Of a stretch of DNA of 64,000 nucleotides, positions 37,720 through 45,618 are shown one piece after another. The stretch is from Bordetella avium (lineage in GTDB: Bacteria > Pseudomonadota > Gammaproteobacteria > Burkholderiales > Burkholderiaceae_B): assembly GCF_034424645.1 (NCBI RefSeq), contig NZ_CP139969.1, forward strand, positions 3,286,001 to 3,350,000. Direction: 5' to 3'. The notes below the pieces were generated by a model. The model was not told where the DNA came from, did not search any database, and was given only the letters and a program-made list of their open reading frames with translations. Position 1 is the first letter of the stretch; each line of letters starts with the position of its first letter. The translations under genes were made by a program, and so were the position numbers.

Positions 37720-38936
37720 TTCGAAATCAATTCGAAGCAACTCTTCCCTTCCACGAGTGGCGATGTCGGAGCCAAGACCCACCGCCGAACCCGTGGAAGG
37801 TTGTCAGCGTTCTCTTGGTTGGTTTTCAACGCAACGTGCGCGCGAAAAGCGGGCGCGTTGCGTTCTGCTGCGTCAGGCCAGCCGGCCGAGAAACTCATCG
37901 TTCTGCTTCTGGCTTCTCGGCAAACCGTGCGAACCACGGACCTATCTAGATCCTGTAGCTCGTGGAGCAAGTAGCACGCTGCTCCAGCAGCGTCGTAGAT
38001 CTGCTTCATATGGGCGCCGCGGCGCCCTGGAAAGCACTCTCGCACGTGCCGACGAAACGTTCTATACGTGCCTGGGTGCAAGGTGACAATCAAGTGCAAG
38101 TGCGGGCAGAGAGTGGCCCTGTGGGTGCCGACAGCCTTCACATACTCCCAATGGATACCTGCACGGCGCAGCCGATCCGAGAGCGCCTTGCAGGCCCGCT
38201 TAAGTTCTTTGAACTGGTCCGCTAGCGGTCGACCGTGCCACTTCCGGTCAAGCGTCAGCGTCATTGTGTAGACCTTCAGCCCGGCACATTGGCCCGCAAC
38301 GATCCCCGTTAGAGCTCGGGAATAGTGGGCTGCCACTCTGCTTTGTAGCTGCCGGCGAAAGGCGGCGTTGAGGTCTACTTGGATTCCGCGACTTTTGGCA
38401 AAGGCATCGCGCGCCAGGGCGTCATTCCGTTGAACCGCTCTCACGCAACGTAGGCGATGGGACGTGCTGCAATAGCGACGGGTACGGCCGAACACCGGAT
38501 TGCCCTCCATATCGAAGGACTTAAGCACAGCTGTCCTGAATCCGCTGGCGCGAATGCTGTCGTGAAAGGCCATCACGGCTCGCGCCGTGTCGACCATCTT
38601 CTTACTACGTCCGAGCGCCGTCAGACGCCGATGCACCGCGAAGACCGAATCTGACTGCTCGGATTTCTCTCTGCGTTTTGTTTGCTTGCTAGCACGTTGA
38701 GCATGGACTACTGCCTGGCTCTCGGTGGCGGCCCTCCTCTCTGCTGCAGCTTGCACATGATCGGCGTGGGCCTTGCGCCAAATTTCGGCAACCATCTCGA
38801 TGGCGGCAGCCCCCCAGGATTTAGCCCACGCGGGCGCCGGGTTGGCAACCAAACTCTTGGCTGCGGTAGGCCTACAGCTTCGACCAGAACTGCTTGCGAG
38901 CGGCCAATCGCCACCAGTAGAATTGCCATACAACAT
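37659..38936 (-). CDS. HUH-type replication initiation protein
   Basis: 425 residues from ATG 38936, which has GGGAG 6 bases upstream; upstream ATGs at 38969 and 38999 run into a terminator hairpin. The core has SRALTGIVAGQCAGLKVYTMTLT, the metal-binding HUH motif CPHLHLIVTL, and downstream YDAAGAACYLLHEL with candidate nucleophilic Tyr residues. The N-terminal 120 residues are basic and helical. It probably starts rolling-circle replication of the excised island. A small-plasmid or IME Rep is the best fit. Confidence 0.75.
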   Translation of the reverse strand: MLYGNSTGGDWPLASSSGRSCRPTAAKSLVANPAPAWAKSWGAAAIEMVAEIWRKAHADHVQAAAERRAATESQAVVHAQRASKQTKRREKSEQSDSVFAVHRRLTALGRSKKMVDTARAVMAFHDSIRASGFRTAVLKSFDMEGNPVFGRTRRYCSTSHRLRCVRAVQRNDALARDAFAKSRGIQVDLNAAFRRQLQSRVAAHYSRALTGIVAGQCAGLKVYTMTLTLDRKWHGRPLADQFKELKRACKALSDRLRRAGIHWEYVKAVGTHRATLCPHLHLIVTLHPGTYRTFRRHVRECFPGRRGAHMKQIYDAAGAACYLLHELQDLDRSVVRTVCREARSRTMSFSAGWPDAAERNAPAFRAHVALKTNQENADNLPRVRRWVLAPTSPLVEGKSCFELISNQSECPRCGVLAFRVGSPSG

Positions 38937-38988
38937 AGAAGCTCCCGTCTTCTGTGTCCACACCAGCATGACGTAGCTGCCATGCCAA

Positions 38989-39020
38989 GAAAGGCCCACT
39001 CCTGCCAGAGCGGGCCTTTC
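38989..39020. terminator. Strong terminator between alpA-like and rep genes
   Basis: GAAAGGCCC (38989-38997) pairs with GGGCCTTTC (39012-39020), with an inner CTC/GAG extension. It lies just behind the AlpA-like gene on the minus strand and insulates rep from it. Confidence 0.8.
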
Positions 39021-39035
39021 GCTTTAGGGTGACTG

Positions 39036-39275
39036 TTATTCGACGGTGAAGGTCATAGCAGGGCACTTGGCGTCGATCCAAGACATGATCGTTTCCCTGC
39101 GCCAGTACGGCGTAGTGCCCAGCTTGTGCGGCGCGGGCAAGTATCCGTCGTCCACCCAACGGTGCAGCGTAGACTTAGTAATATCCAAGCCGCACATCAG
39201 GTCGGCCCGGTTCAGTAGCTCGGCATCAGGGAACGTCCGAGGTTTGCGAGGGGCGGGGCGCTTGGTGGATGACAT
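39036..39275 (-). CDS. AlpA-family HTH regulator / excisionase-like protein
   Basis: 79 residues from ATG 39275. The MerR-like DNA-binding fold is seen in LLNRADLMCGLDITKSTLHRWVDDGYLPAPHKLG, followed by PYWRRETIMSWI. AlpA proteins activate the integrase of P4-like elements or act as excisionases. It is at the far end of the island from the integrase, as is common for tRNA-targeted elements. Confidence 0.85.
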   Translation of the reverse strand: MSSTKRPAPRKPRTFPDAELLNRADLMCGLDITKSTLHRWVDDGYLPAPHKLGTTPYWRRETIMSWIDAKCPAMTFTVE

Positions 39276-39482
39276 GGTCTGACTGGGTGAGTTGCGATGA
39301 GTTAATGAAACCATGCACCCCATGAGTGCTCAAGGCAAAACCGATCACATTTGGGAGAAATTTGCCTCGTCGAGATAGAGCGTCAGGAATTTGGATGCTG
39401 GATGTCCCCAGCGCGTGCCCGCGGACTGGTGCTTTCCCCGAGACCCGCTTAGAATAAGGCCCTGAGAGCATTTTGGTGTGCA

Positions 39483-39496
39483 GGCCCCGGGCACCA
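39483..39496 (+). repeat. attR of genomic island
   Basis: GGCCCCGGGCACCA, an exact copy of the tRNA-Leu 3' end at 26956-26969. The sequence upstream of the repeat differs from the tRNA, so this is a fragment and not a second gene. Confidence 0.88.
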
Positions 39497-39925
39497 CTTA
39501 AAAATCCCTATTATTTACAAGCATCTAGCGCGATTTTTAGTCTTTCCCTAGCACTAGGGGATTTTCCAAGTTTGTGAGCCAGCTACGGTTTCGCTATCGC
39601 GGCGTAGCACCGAGCCTAATGCCGGAACGTTCAACTCGCATGGCGACCCCCATCTGGTACCTGCACAGCCGTCATGCGCGAGACGAGTTAGCCAAGGTCG
39701 TCCAACATTCCGCGTCGAAACCAAGTCTGGAGGGAGGTCGCGCGGGTCATGCCGGAGTATGCGCAGTGTCGGCAGTGGTTGAAAGAGAATGGGACAGGAC
39801 TAAAAGTGTGATGAATCAAGCTCGCCCCGTTTGAACCTTTAGCGACTTGCCCACACCTGAGCCCAGCAAAGCGCTGCACCCTGACAAACAGCAAAAAAAC
39901 CGAATTAGGCACAATAGAACCCAAT
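39497..39925. other. Degenerate segment outside attR
   Basis: About 430 bases without an intact gene. One plus-strand frame (about 39715-39812) reads WREVARVMPEYAQCRQWLKENGTGLKV before a stop and may be the tail of a lost gene. I cannot name it. Confidence 0.3.
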
Positions 39926-40153
39926 ATGGGTACGAAAGCCACTCTCCCCTCTCCTCAGAGCCCGTCCGACGCGCTCTTCCCCGGCAACAAACAGCGCGTG
40001 CTGGGGATTTTGTACGAACAGCCCGACCGTAGCTTGTACGCGAACGCGTTGATCAGGCTTGCCGCCAGCGGATCAGGTGCCGTGCGACGTGAACTGGCAA
40101 CGCTCATCCATAGCGGCCTTGTCTCGATGAAACAGGTGGGCAACCGCGTTTGA
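39926..40153 (+). pseudogene. N-terminal HTH remnant of an MNT-type nucleotidyltransferase regulator
   Basis: 75 residues. The part FPGNKQRVLGILYEQPDRSLYANALIRLA and ASGSGAVRRELATLIHSGLVSMKQVGNR is the winged helix normally fused to a nucleotidyltransferase domain. It stops at 40153, exactly where the transferase domain should begin. The next frame immediately becomes a HEPN-like sequence, so a deletion has joined two neighbouring genes. Confidence 0.65.
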
Positions 40154-40430
40154 AAACCTGAGCGGCCCGAATAAGCCGCTGCGGGCCGAGCCGCCAGACA
40201 AGCGGGAGTTCGAAGGCTTGGTCCGCTCAGGACATGCCCGTCTGCGGGACGCGCTGAACGAGTCGCTGGCCATAGAACGCCGCCTCGATCTGGCCTATAA
40301 CGCTGCGCATGCATTCTGTCTTGCTGCGCTACGCTGGCATGACTATCGCTCCAGCAAGCGATATGTCATCTTTCAGTTGCTGCCGCACACGCTCGATCTA
40401 GGCCCTGCCGTCTGGCGCGTAACCGAGCAG
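40146..40430 (+). pseudogene. HEPN-domain protein remnant
   Basis: The frame reads AFENLSGPNKPLRAEPPDKREFEGL, then [44 protein letters not shown] and [20 protein letters not shown] in pattern, the layout of HEPN partners of MNT proteins. It lacks a start codon of its own and its C-terminal third, being replaced at about 40435 by unrelated sequence. With the preceding HTH it marks a collapsed MNT/HEPN toxin-antitoxin pair. Confidence 0.6.
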
Positions 40431-40435
40431 CTTGC

Positions 40436-40582
40436 AATGACGTCGTTCTTGACCGTGAAATTGCCAAACTCGACAAACTCAAATCGGACTCAGAGCGAGC
40501 CATCACCCTGCTAGCACGACGACGCAATGCCCTAATTGCCGCTGCCGTCACCGGCCACATCGACGTTCGCGCCGTAGCCTGA
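40436..40582 (+). pseudogene. C-terminal tail of a type I restriction specificity subunit (HsdS)
   Basis: 48 codons: [20 protein letters not shown] followed by [22 protein letters not shown]. This is the standard ending of HsdS, a coiled coil followed by [13 protein letters not shown]. Nothing of the target-recognition domains or of hsdM/hsdR is present. Confidence 0.75.
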
Positions 40583-40601
40583 ACACGCATCCAAGAAAAA
40601 C

Positions 40602-40982
40602 GTGAAACCCTTCCAAACCGTACCCCGCAACCGCCTACACCGCTGGAACCGCCGCCAGCGCAAAAAACTGCGCCTGGGCGAATTCCAGGAGCTGGGCTTC
40701 ACCCTGCATCTGTCCTTCCACAGCCCGCTGGATGAAGCGGCTTATGAGCGGCACTGGGATGCCATTATCGAGCGCATCGAAGCGCTGGGCCTGTGCGTCG
40801 GCGGCCTGGGCGGCACGCTGCCCATCGCCGAGACCGAAGGCTTTGTCTCCAGTTGGGACCCTGGCTCTGTGACGCCAGAGCAGGTGAGCCGCCTGCTGGA
40901 TTGGTGCCGCGCCCGCCCCGAGGTGAAGGAGGTCCGCGCCGGCGAGTTGGTCGATGCCTGGCATGGTTGGGGCCTTGCTTAG
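40602..40982 (+). CDS. yggL: YggL family 50S ribosome-binding protein
   Basis: 126 residues of the DUF469/YggL family. It shows the basic start RLHRWNRRQRKKLRLGEFQELGF in pattern, then the Ile/Glu-rich middle with a Gly-rich GLCVGGLGGTLPI, and the conserved end VKEVRAGELVDAWHGW. In E. coli, YggL associates with the 50S ribosome. It is intact while its surroundings are decayed, so it is probably core genome. Confidence 0.85.
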   Translation: MKPFQTVPRNRLHRWNRRQRKKLRLGEFQELGFTLHLSFHSPLDEAAYERHWDAIIERIEALGLCVGGLGGTLPIAETEGFVSSWDPGSVTPEQVSRLLDWCRARPEVKEVRAGELVDAWHGWGLA

Positions 40983-41079
40983 GCCTTGGCGCCTTGTTGG
41001 ACGACCCCATTCCCTATCGTGAAATCACGCCGTTTTTTCTAATTTAGATCGGCACTAAGCTGGGTTAGGGGCAGATGAA

Positions 41080-41394
41080 ATGCAAGCGCTCGCCGCGGGT
41101 TTATTGCGGGCAATGGGCCAAAAAACCAAGGCATTTGGCGCTGACCGGGGTAAAGATATTCTTGCGTCGCCTGACGGTTTCGGGTTTCAACCGCCTCGTA
41201 TCGTCATCGAGGTAACGCATCGGAATGGCCGCCATAAAAATAATCGTGGCCTTTATGTCAGCACCGGAGGCTTCACGAAAGCGGCGCAATATGACGCTGA
41301 GCGGCCCAGCATGGCGGCGGCAATATCTGCTGACAAGCGACGAAGGCAGCCAGAGCAGGCCCCTGTGTGTCCAATACGCAACATTCCTAGATAA
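41080..41394 (+). pseudogene. Mrr-type restriction endonuclease remnant
   Basis: The frame reads LAAGLLRAMGQKT, ADRGKDILASPDGFGFQPPRIVIEVTHRNGR and then jumps to NRGLYVSTGGFTKAAQYDAER. These are the Mrr catalytic-domain motifs (D...ExK-like, and the LYVSTGGFT strand). The segment between them is deleted, the catalytic Lys position reads Thr (EVTH for EVKH), and the C-terminus is lost after SMAAAI. Confidence 0.7.
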
Positions 41395-41929
41395 AGGCGC
41401 CGCGCATCACAACCCATCCGCCTAGACCCTCATCGGCGCCCGGATCGCCGGCCTTTAGCGTTGAGCCCGCTGACCCCTTATCGGGAAAATGCCGAGATCT
41501 ATGTCCGCCCGCACGGAAAGCGAAGGCCGATTCTCTCTTGGACAATAGGGGTAGCGATCTGAGGCGGTGCAGGGCTGCCGCAAGCAGACCGACAGCACGA
41601 GGGTGTGGGTGCGGGCGCAAGCCGCGTAACCGGGACGATGGCAAATGGAACGATGGCGTATTGACGAAAATACCGTGCAGCGCCATATTTTCTGGCATGT
41701 TCTACGGTGGGTTTTGCATTGTTTATGCTGTCAGCGCGTCGAATTTTATTTAGCATCGAACTTTAATCGGACTCGTACTAAATTATTGAGGCGCGGGGCT
41801 TGGTTACCATCGTCTATAAGCGTTTGGCACTTGCCATCTAAAAAGCTTTGATCAACGCAATGTCTTCAAGCCGGTCTACGACCGGTTGCTTCGTTTTGAA
41901 TCAAGAGACGCGGCTACGGCGTAAGCCTT
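41395..41929. other. Degenerate intergenic stretch
   Basis: About 535 bases between the Mrr remnant and the porin tail. One short frame at about 41461-41560 (YRENAEIYVRPHGKRRPILSW) looks like a gene fragment but is not identified. From about 41690 the segment becomes AT-rich. Confidence 0.3.
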
Positions 41930-42212
41930 ACGCATTAGCCAAAAATTCAAATCGAGCTTTACGATCAACGCAACCGTACCCGTGGGCGCCGTGTCCAGCG
42001 CCATGGTGGGCTGGAGCATTTCTCGCGCCAGCAGCGGTTTCAGCAATGCCTATAACCTGGAAAAGCGGCAACAGAACATCTACAGCGCGGGCTATAGCTA
42101 CAACCTGTCCAAGCGCACGTCGCTCTATGCGATTGGCGCTTATTCGACCGGTTTTGCTTTCCAAAACGTCCGTGGCCAGCAGGTGATCGTCGGGTTGGAT
42201 CATAGTTTCTGA
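41930..42212 (+). pseudogene. C-terminal fragment of a Gram-negative porin
   Basis: About 94 codons with no start. The frame ends with SAGYSYNLSKRTSLYAIGAYS and RGQQVIVGLDHSF, the last beta-strands of Bordetella/Burkholderia trimeric porins with the terminal Phe needed for outer-membrane insertion. The front of the gene is missing, so no product is expected. Confidence 0.8.
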
Positions 42213-42281
42213 ACGCCCTTGCCTCATGCTTGCCGGGCCTAGCATGAAAAATTCACTCTAAGTCGAGTTCAGGAGTAGCTT

Positions 42282-45212
42282 GTGTCAAGCGCGAATCAAC
42301 ATGGATTTTCCCGCCGGGATTTCATCAAACTGGGAACCGTAGGGGGTATTACGCTATTTTTGGGGCGCTTACCGACGGCACAAGCCTTGGAGGTGAATTC
42401 TGGCCCTAGCCCTACCGAGTGGATAGGGCGCAACGGCAAGGCCAAATCCCGCTGGGATGGCGTACGCAAAGTCACGGGTCAAAAGAACTTCGCTTTTGAT
42501 TACCGCTCACGCGACATTCCCGGCTGGCCCAAGCAGCAAGGCTATGCCTTCATGCTCAAAGCCACTGATGCGGAACACCGTTTTGCAGGGGTAGACCTCG
42601 CCGTGCTGGGCGATGGCTTGCAACCCGACCGGCTGATCTTGCAAAAAGATTTGGCCGGCAATGGCCTGGAAGCGCCCAAGAGCATGGGCAGTCGGTTTTA
42701 TGGCGAGCATATTCTGCTGCCTGTGGGCGAAACCGCGCCGCTGCTGGGGCATCCTGTCGCCATTCTGTTCTATAAAGATTTTGACCGCTTCCAGGCAGCC
42801 AGAAGGCTGCTGCAATTCAATACCGAAGCCGTCAAGTATGGCGAGTTCACCGGCGCTAAGCCGCCCGCCAATTACGGCGCCGGCCGCTTTGTTCGCATTG
42901 GCGGGGAAACCCCTTCTGCCGCGCCTGAATTCGCGCCTTTCCAGAATGGCGCCATCAAAGGCGGTTTTCATGGCAATGAGGTGATATGGCCGCCCTTTAA
43001 GCCGGACCCCGCGCTGTTTGTTCCCGATGTGATCAAGAGAAAGCGCGGCAGCGGCTTCGAGGATTCGCTCTACGCCGCCAGCCTGGACCCGAGCGTGGCG
43101 TCGCAAGCGATGGATGCCGCTATGGTGATCGCCGGCGATATCGAGCAGGCCCGCAAGAATCCAGACAAGATCGTGCTGCAACGGCAGGGGTTTTCACAAT
43201 CGATCGACCCCTGCGCGATGGAGCCTGACAACTGTACGGCCTGGTACGACGCCGCCACACGCAGTCTGCATATCATGACGGCCACCCAGTCTCCGGTGGG
43301 TATCGTCAGCGCAGCCGCAGACATGGTGAAGAACAATACGCAGGTTCCGGTCGAGCGCATCATTTTGCTGACCGGCTCGACCGTGGGCTATGGCTCCAAG
43401 GATTATTCGGTTTTCCCGTATTACGCGATTGCGGCCTGTCTTTACAGCGATGGTCTGCCTGTTCGGGTAGCCAATAATCGCTATGACCAGTTTCAAATGG
43501 GCATGAAGCGCCATTCCGTCGAAATGGATGTCACCATTACGGCAGATCGCAAGACAGGCAAGTTCGAGATCCTGAAGGGCTTCTATAACTGTAATGGCGG
43601 CGGGCGGGAAAACCTGTCAGTCGCCGTGTCGCACGTGGCCGCACGCGGCGCGCAGTCGATTTACTACTTTCCCAAATCTGACCTGGCGACCGTCGCGATG
43701 GCGACCCGCGCTGTCGAGGCCGGCTCGATGCGCGGGTTTGGCTCCTTGCAGTCGATGAGCGTCACGGAAGTCATGGTCGATGAGCTGGCCGATCAGCTGG
43801 GCATAGACCCCATAGAACTGCGCCGCCGTAATGCCTTGCGTGAGGGCTGGCAAAACACCCAAGGCGGGGTGCAAGCGGGTGATCCGCGCATCATAGAAAT
43901 GCTGGACATGGCGGAACAACACCCCCTGTGGGCCAATCGCCAAAAAGCCAAGGCCGAGTTCGAAGCCGCCAATCCAGGCAAACGCTATGGCGTTGGCTTT
44001 GCCCAGGTGCAGCAGGTGTATGGGTCCAGCGGCGACCCCAGCATTTTGGCGCTGGAGTTCGACAGCCAGGGCAAACTGACCATGCGGCATTGCGTCCAAG
44101 AGATTGGCACCGGGGCCACCACTGCGCAGCAAGTCATGGTGTGGCAGGGCTTGGGCAAGGCGCCGGATCAGGTCGAATTCGGCATCACCGACTTCCCGGA
44201 GCTACCGCTGACTAGCGCTTGGGCCGATCAGAAGCTACAGGATGAGTTCTCCAAGAACAATCCCTATTGGGTGCCGTCTATCGTGCCCGATATGAGCTCG
44301 TCAGCGGGGGTCTATTACATCGGGTTTGCGACACGCCAGGCCGCCCGGTTTTTGCTGGAATTCACGCTCTGGCCGGCCGCGCGCGCCATTTGGAGCGAGG
44401 GTGCGGGCGACGGGTCGTTTTCCAGTTTCGACATGCAGTTCAGCGACGTGCGCATCGGGCCGGACGGGCTGGGCGGCGGCGGCATGAAGCCTCTGCCCTT
44501 CGAGACGCTGGCGCGCAAGGCGCACGAAATGGGCTTGATCACCGGGGTGGCTTTGCACACCTTTAGCCGCTGGGAATGGGCCCGCGCCGAATTCGATATC
44601 CCGGGTGTGGGTCTACGCAATCTGCCCATCGACGCCCTGGCAGTACGGTATGGCGATGGGGCTTCGGCTGCGCTGAAAAGCAGAATGACGACGGCCGGAT
44701 ACGACTTTATCAAGCGTAAAAGCGCCACCTACCCCCCCACGCAACGCAGCAGCGCCGGGCCGACCACCTACACGCCAGCAGCCTATATCGTGGAGTTGAA
44801 CGTCAACACCTTTACCGGCCAGGTCGAGGTCATGAGCCATCACTCGTTTATGGACCCTGGCACCATGATCGTGCCGGAGCTGGTATCGGGTCAGCTTCAA
44901 GGCGGCGCGGCCATGGGGATAGGCCATGCCTTGATGGAGGAAATGCCGCTCTATGAAAATGGCCCTGGCGACGGCACCTGGAACTTCAATCGCTACACCC
45001 TGCCTCGCGCCAAGGATGTAGCGGTTTGGACGCAAACGGCGAGTTATTTGCCGCCGTTGTCAGAGACCTCGCCGCCCAAGGGGATGGCGGAGCTGGGCAT
45101 GATTCCCGTCGTGGCTGCGGTGAGCAATGCCATTAGCCATGCCGTCGGCAAGCGCTTTTATCACTATCCGATTACCCCGCAGAAAATCCAGGTGGCATTA
45201 GCGGCGGGCTAA
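42282..45212 (+). CDS. Molybdopterin-binding subunit, xanthine dehydrogenase / isoquinoline 1-oxidoreductase beta family
   Basis: 976 residues starting with GTG, preceded by CAGGAG. Residues 8-35 are a Tat signal (FSRRDFIKLGTVGG...TAQA), so the folded enzyme would be exported to the periplasm. The body is the large molybdenum-cofactor subunit of the aldehyde/xanthine oxidase superfamily: AGSMRGFGSLQSMSVTEVM, RHCVQEIGTGATTAQQVMV and KGMAELGMIPVVAAVSNA near the end with the family catalytic Glu region. It hydroxylates an aldehyde or N-heterocycle. The usual small 2Fe-2S subunit gene is not adjacent, which is unusual. Confidence 0.85.
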   Translation: MSSANQHGFSRRDFIKLGTVGGITLFLGRLPTAQALEVNSGPSPTEWIGRNGKAKSRWDGVRKVTGQKNFAFDYRSRDIPGWPKQQGYAFMLKATDAEHRFAGVDLAVLGDGLQPDRLILQKDLAGNGLEAPKSMGSRFYGEHILLPVGETAPLLGHPVAILFYKDFDRFQAARRLLQFNTEAVKYGEFTGAKPPANYGAGRFVRIGGETPSAAPEFAPFQNGAIKGGFHGNEVIWPPFKPDPALFVPDVIKRKRGSGFEDSLYAASLDPSVASQAMDAAMVIAGDIEQARKNPDKIVLQRQGFSQSIDPCAMEPDNCTAWYDAATRSLHIMTATQSPVGIVSAAADMVKNNTQVPVERIILLTGSTVGYGSKDYSVFPYYAIAACLYSDGLPVRVANNRYDQFQMGMKRHSVEMDVTITADRKTGKFEILKGFYNCNGGGRENLSVAVSHVAARGAQSIYYFPKSDLATVAMATRAVEAGSMRGFGSLQSMSVTEVMVDELADQLGIDPIELRRRNALREGWQNTQGGVQAGDPRIIEMLDMAEQHPLWANRQKAKAEFEAANPGKRYGVGFAQVQQVYGSSGDPSILALEFDSQGKLTMRHCVQEIGTGATTAQQVMVWQGLGKAPDQVEFGITDFPELPLTSAWADQKLQDEFSKNNPYWVPSIVPDMSSSAGVYYIGFATRQAARFLLEFTLWPAARAIWSEGAGDGSFSSFDMQFSDVRIGPDGLGGGGMKPLPFETLARKAHEMGLITGVALHTFSRWEWARAEFDIPGVGLRNLPIDALAVRYGDGASAALKSRMTTAGYDFIKRKSATYPPTQRSSAGPTTYTPAAYIVELNVNTFTGQVEVMSHHSFMDPGTMIVPELVSGQLQGGAAMGIGHALMEEMPLYENGPGDGTWNFNRYTLPRAKDVAVWTQTASYLPPLSETSPPKGMAELGMIPVVAAVSNAISHAVGKRFYHYPITPQKIQVALAAG

Positions 45213-45216
45213 ACAC

Positions 45217-45238
45217 CGGCCCTCGTTTGCGAGGGCCG
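45217..45238 (+). terminator. Hairpin after molybdopterin subunit gene
   Basis: CGGCCCTCG (45217-45225) pairs with CGAGGGCCG (45230-45238), a perfect 9-bp stem around TTTG, starting 5 bases after the stop codon. Confidence 0.65.
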
Positions 45239-45367
45239 AACCAGGCAGGCCCCCCTTGTCCGGCTCTCGCTGCCCGCCCGCCATGAGCCGCCCAGGTTTT
45301 CTTGAACCGCGCCGTTTCCTCCATTGCTCGGCCGCCCTCCCCCGCAAGGCTTGCCGCCATTCAAACA

Positions 45368-45394
45368 GCCCGCCCCCGTAACAACGGGGCGGGC
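45368..45394. other. GC-rich hairpin in intergenic region
   Basis: GCCCGCCCCCGT and ACGGGGCGGGC form an 11-bp stem with one bulged C around AACA. Between it and the stem at 45217-45238 no gene is seen; the rest of the 406-base gap holds the MerR-type regulator's promoter. Confidence 0.45.
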
Positions 45395-45565
45395 CCTTAC
45401 TCAAAAGCGAATGCGGACAGCGCTTAAGCCGCGCAAGCCTTAAGGCCTTGCCGCGCCGTCAAGCGGCGGCGGCCGGCGCACCCTATCCGACGATTGCCGG
45501 ACATTGCAAGGGTTTGCGGCGCTGGCGCATTCCTCGTTATGCGCGGGCCTGAGGCCTAAATAGAC

Positions 45566-45591
45566 TAGACAAAACTGAATTTGTCCTAGAC
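45566..45591. promoter_or_regulatory. Candidate operator of the B12-type MerR regulator
   Basis: TAGACAAA (45566-45573) and TTTGTCCTA (45580-45588) are inverted half-sites about 30 bases before the regulator start. The same half-site makes a perfect palindrome inside the gene at 45930-45944. MerR proteins bind such inverted repeats and this class usually represses its own promoter in the dark, so autoregulation is likely. Confidence 0.55.
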
Positions 45592-45618
45592 TATTGGCGC
45601 CGAGGACTTAAGATTCCA

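Larger units (their letters stand above)
26970..39496. mobile_element. tRNA-Leu genomic island (putative integrative mobilizable element), ~12.5 kb
   Basis: Bounded by the 14-bp att repeats. It contains an integrase at the left end and an AlpA-like regulator at the right end. Between them are an HUH Rep, a MobA/MobL relaxase with an RSF1010-type oriT, and a MobC-like protein. Cargo is a 130-aa protein of unknown function, a broken hipA, a tandem repeat block, and the retron-type RT operon. Base composition is visibly less GC-rich than the flanks, and codon use is less biased. No conjugation pore genes are present, so transfer would need a helper element. Confidence 0.85.

Noticed and set aside
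40218..40514. 98-codon open frame as an intact gene
   Set aside because: It is the inside of a HEPN remnant that runs into unrelated HsdS-tail DNA in a wrong frame.
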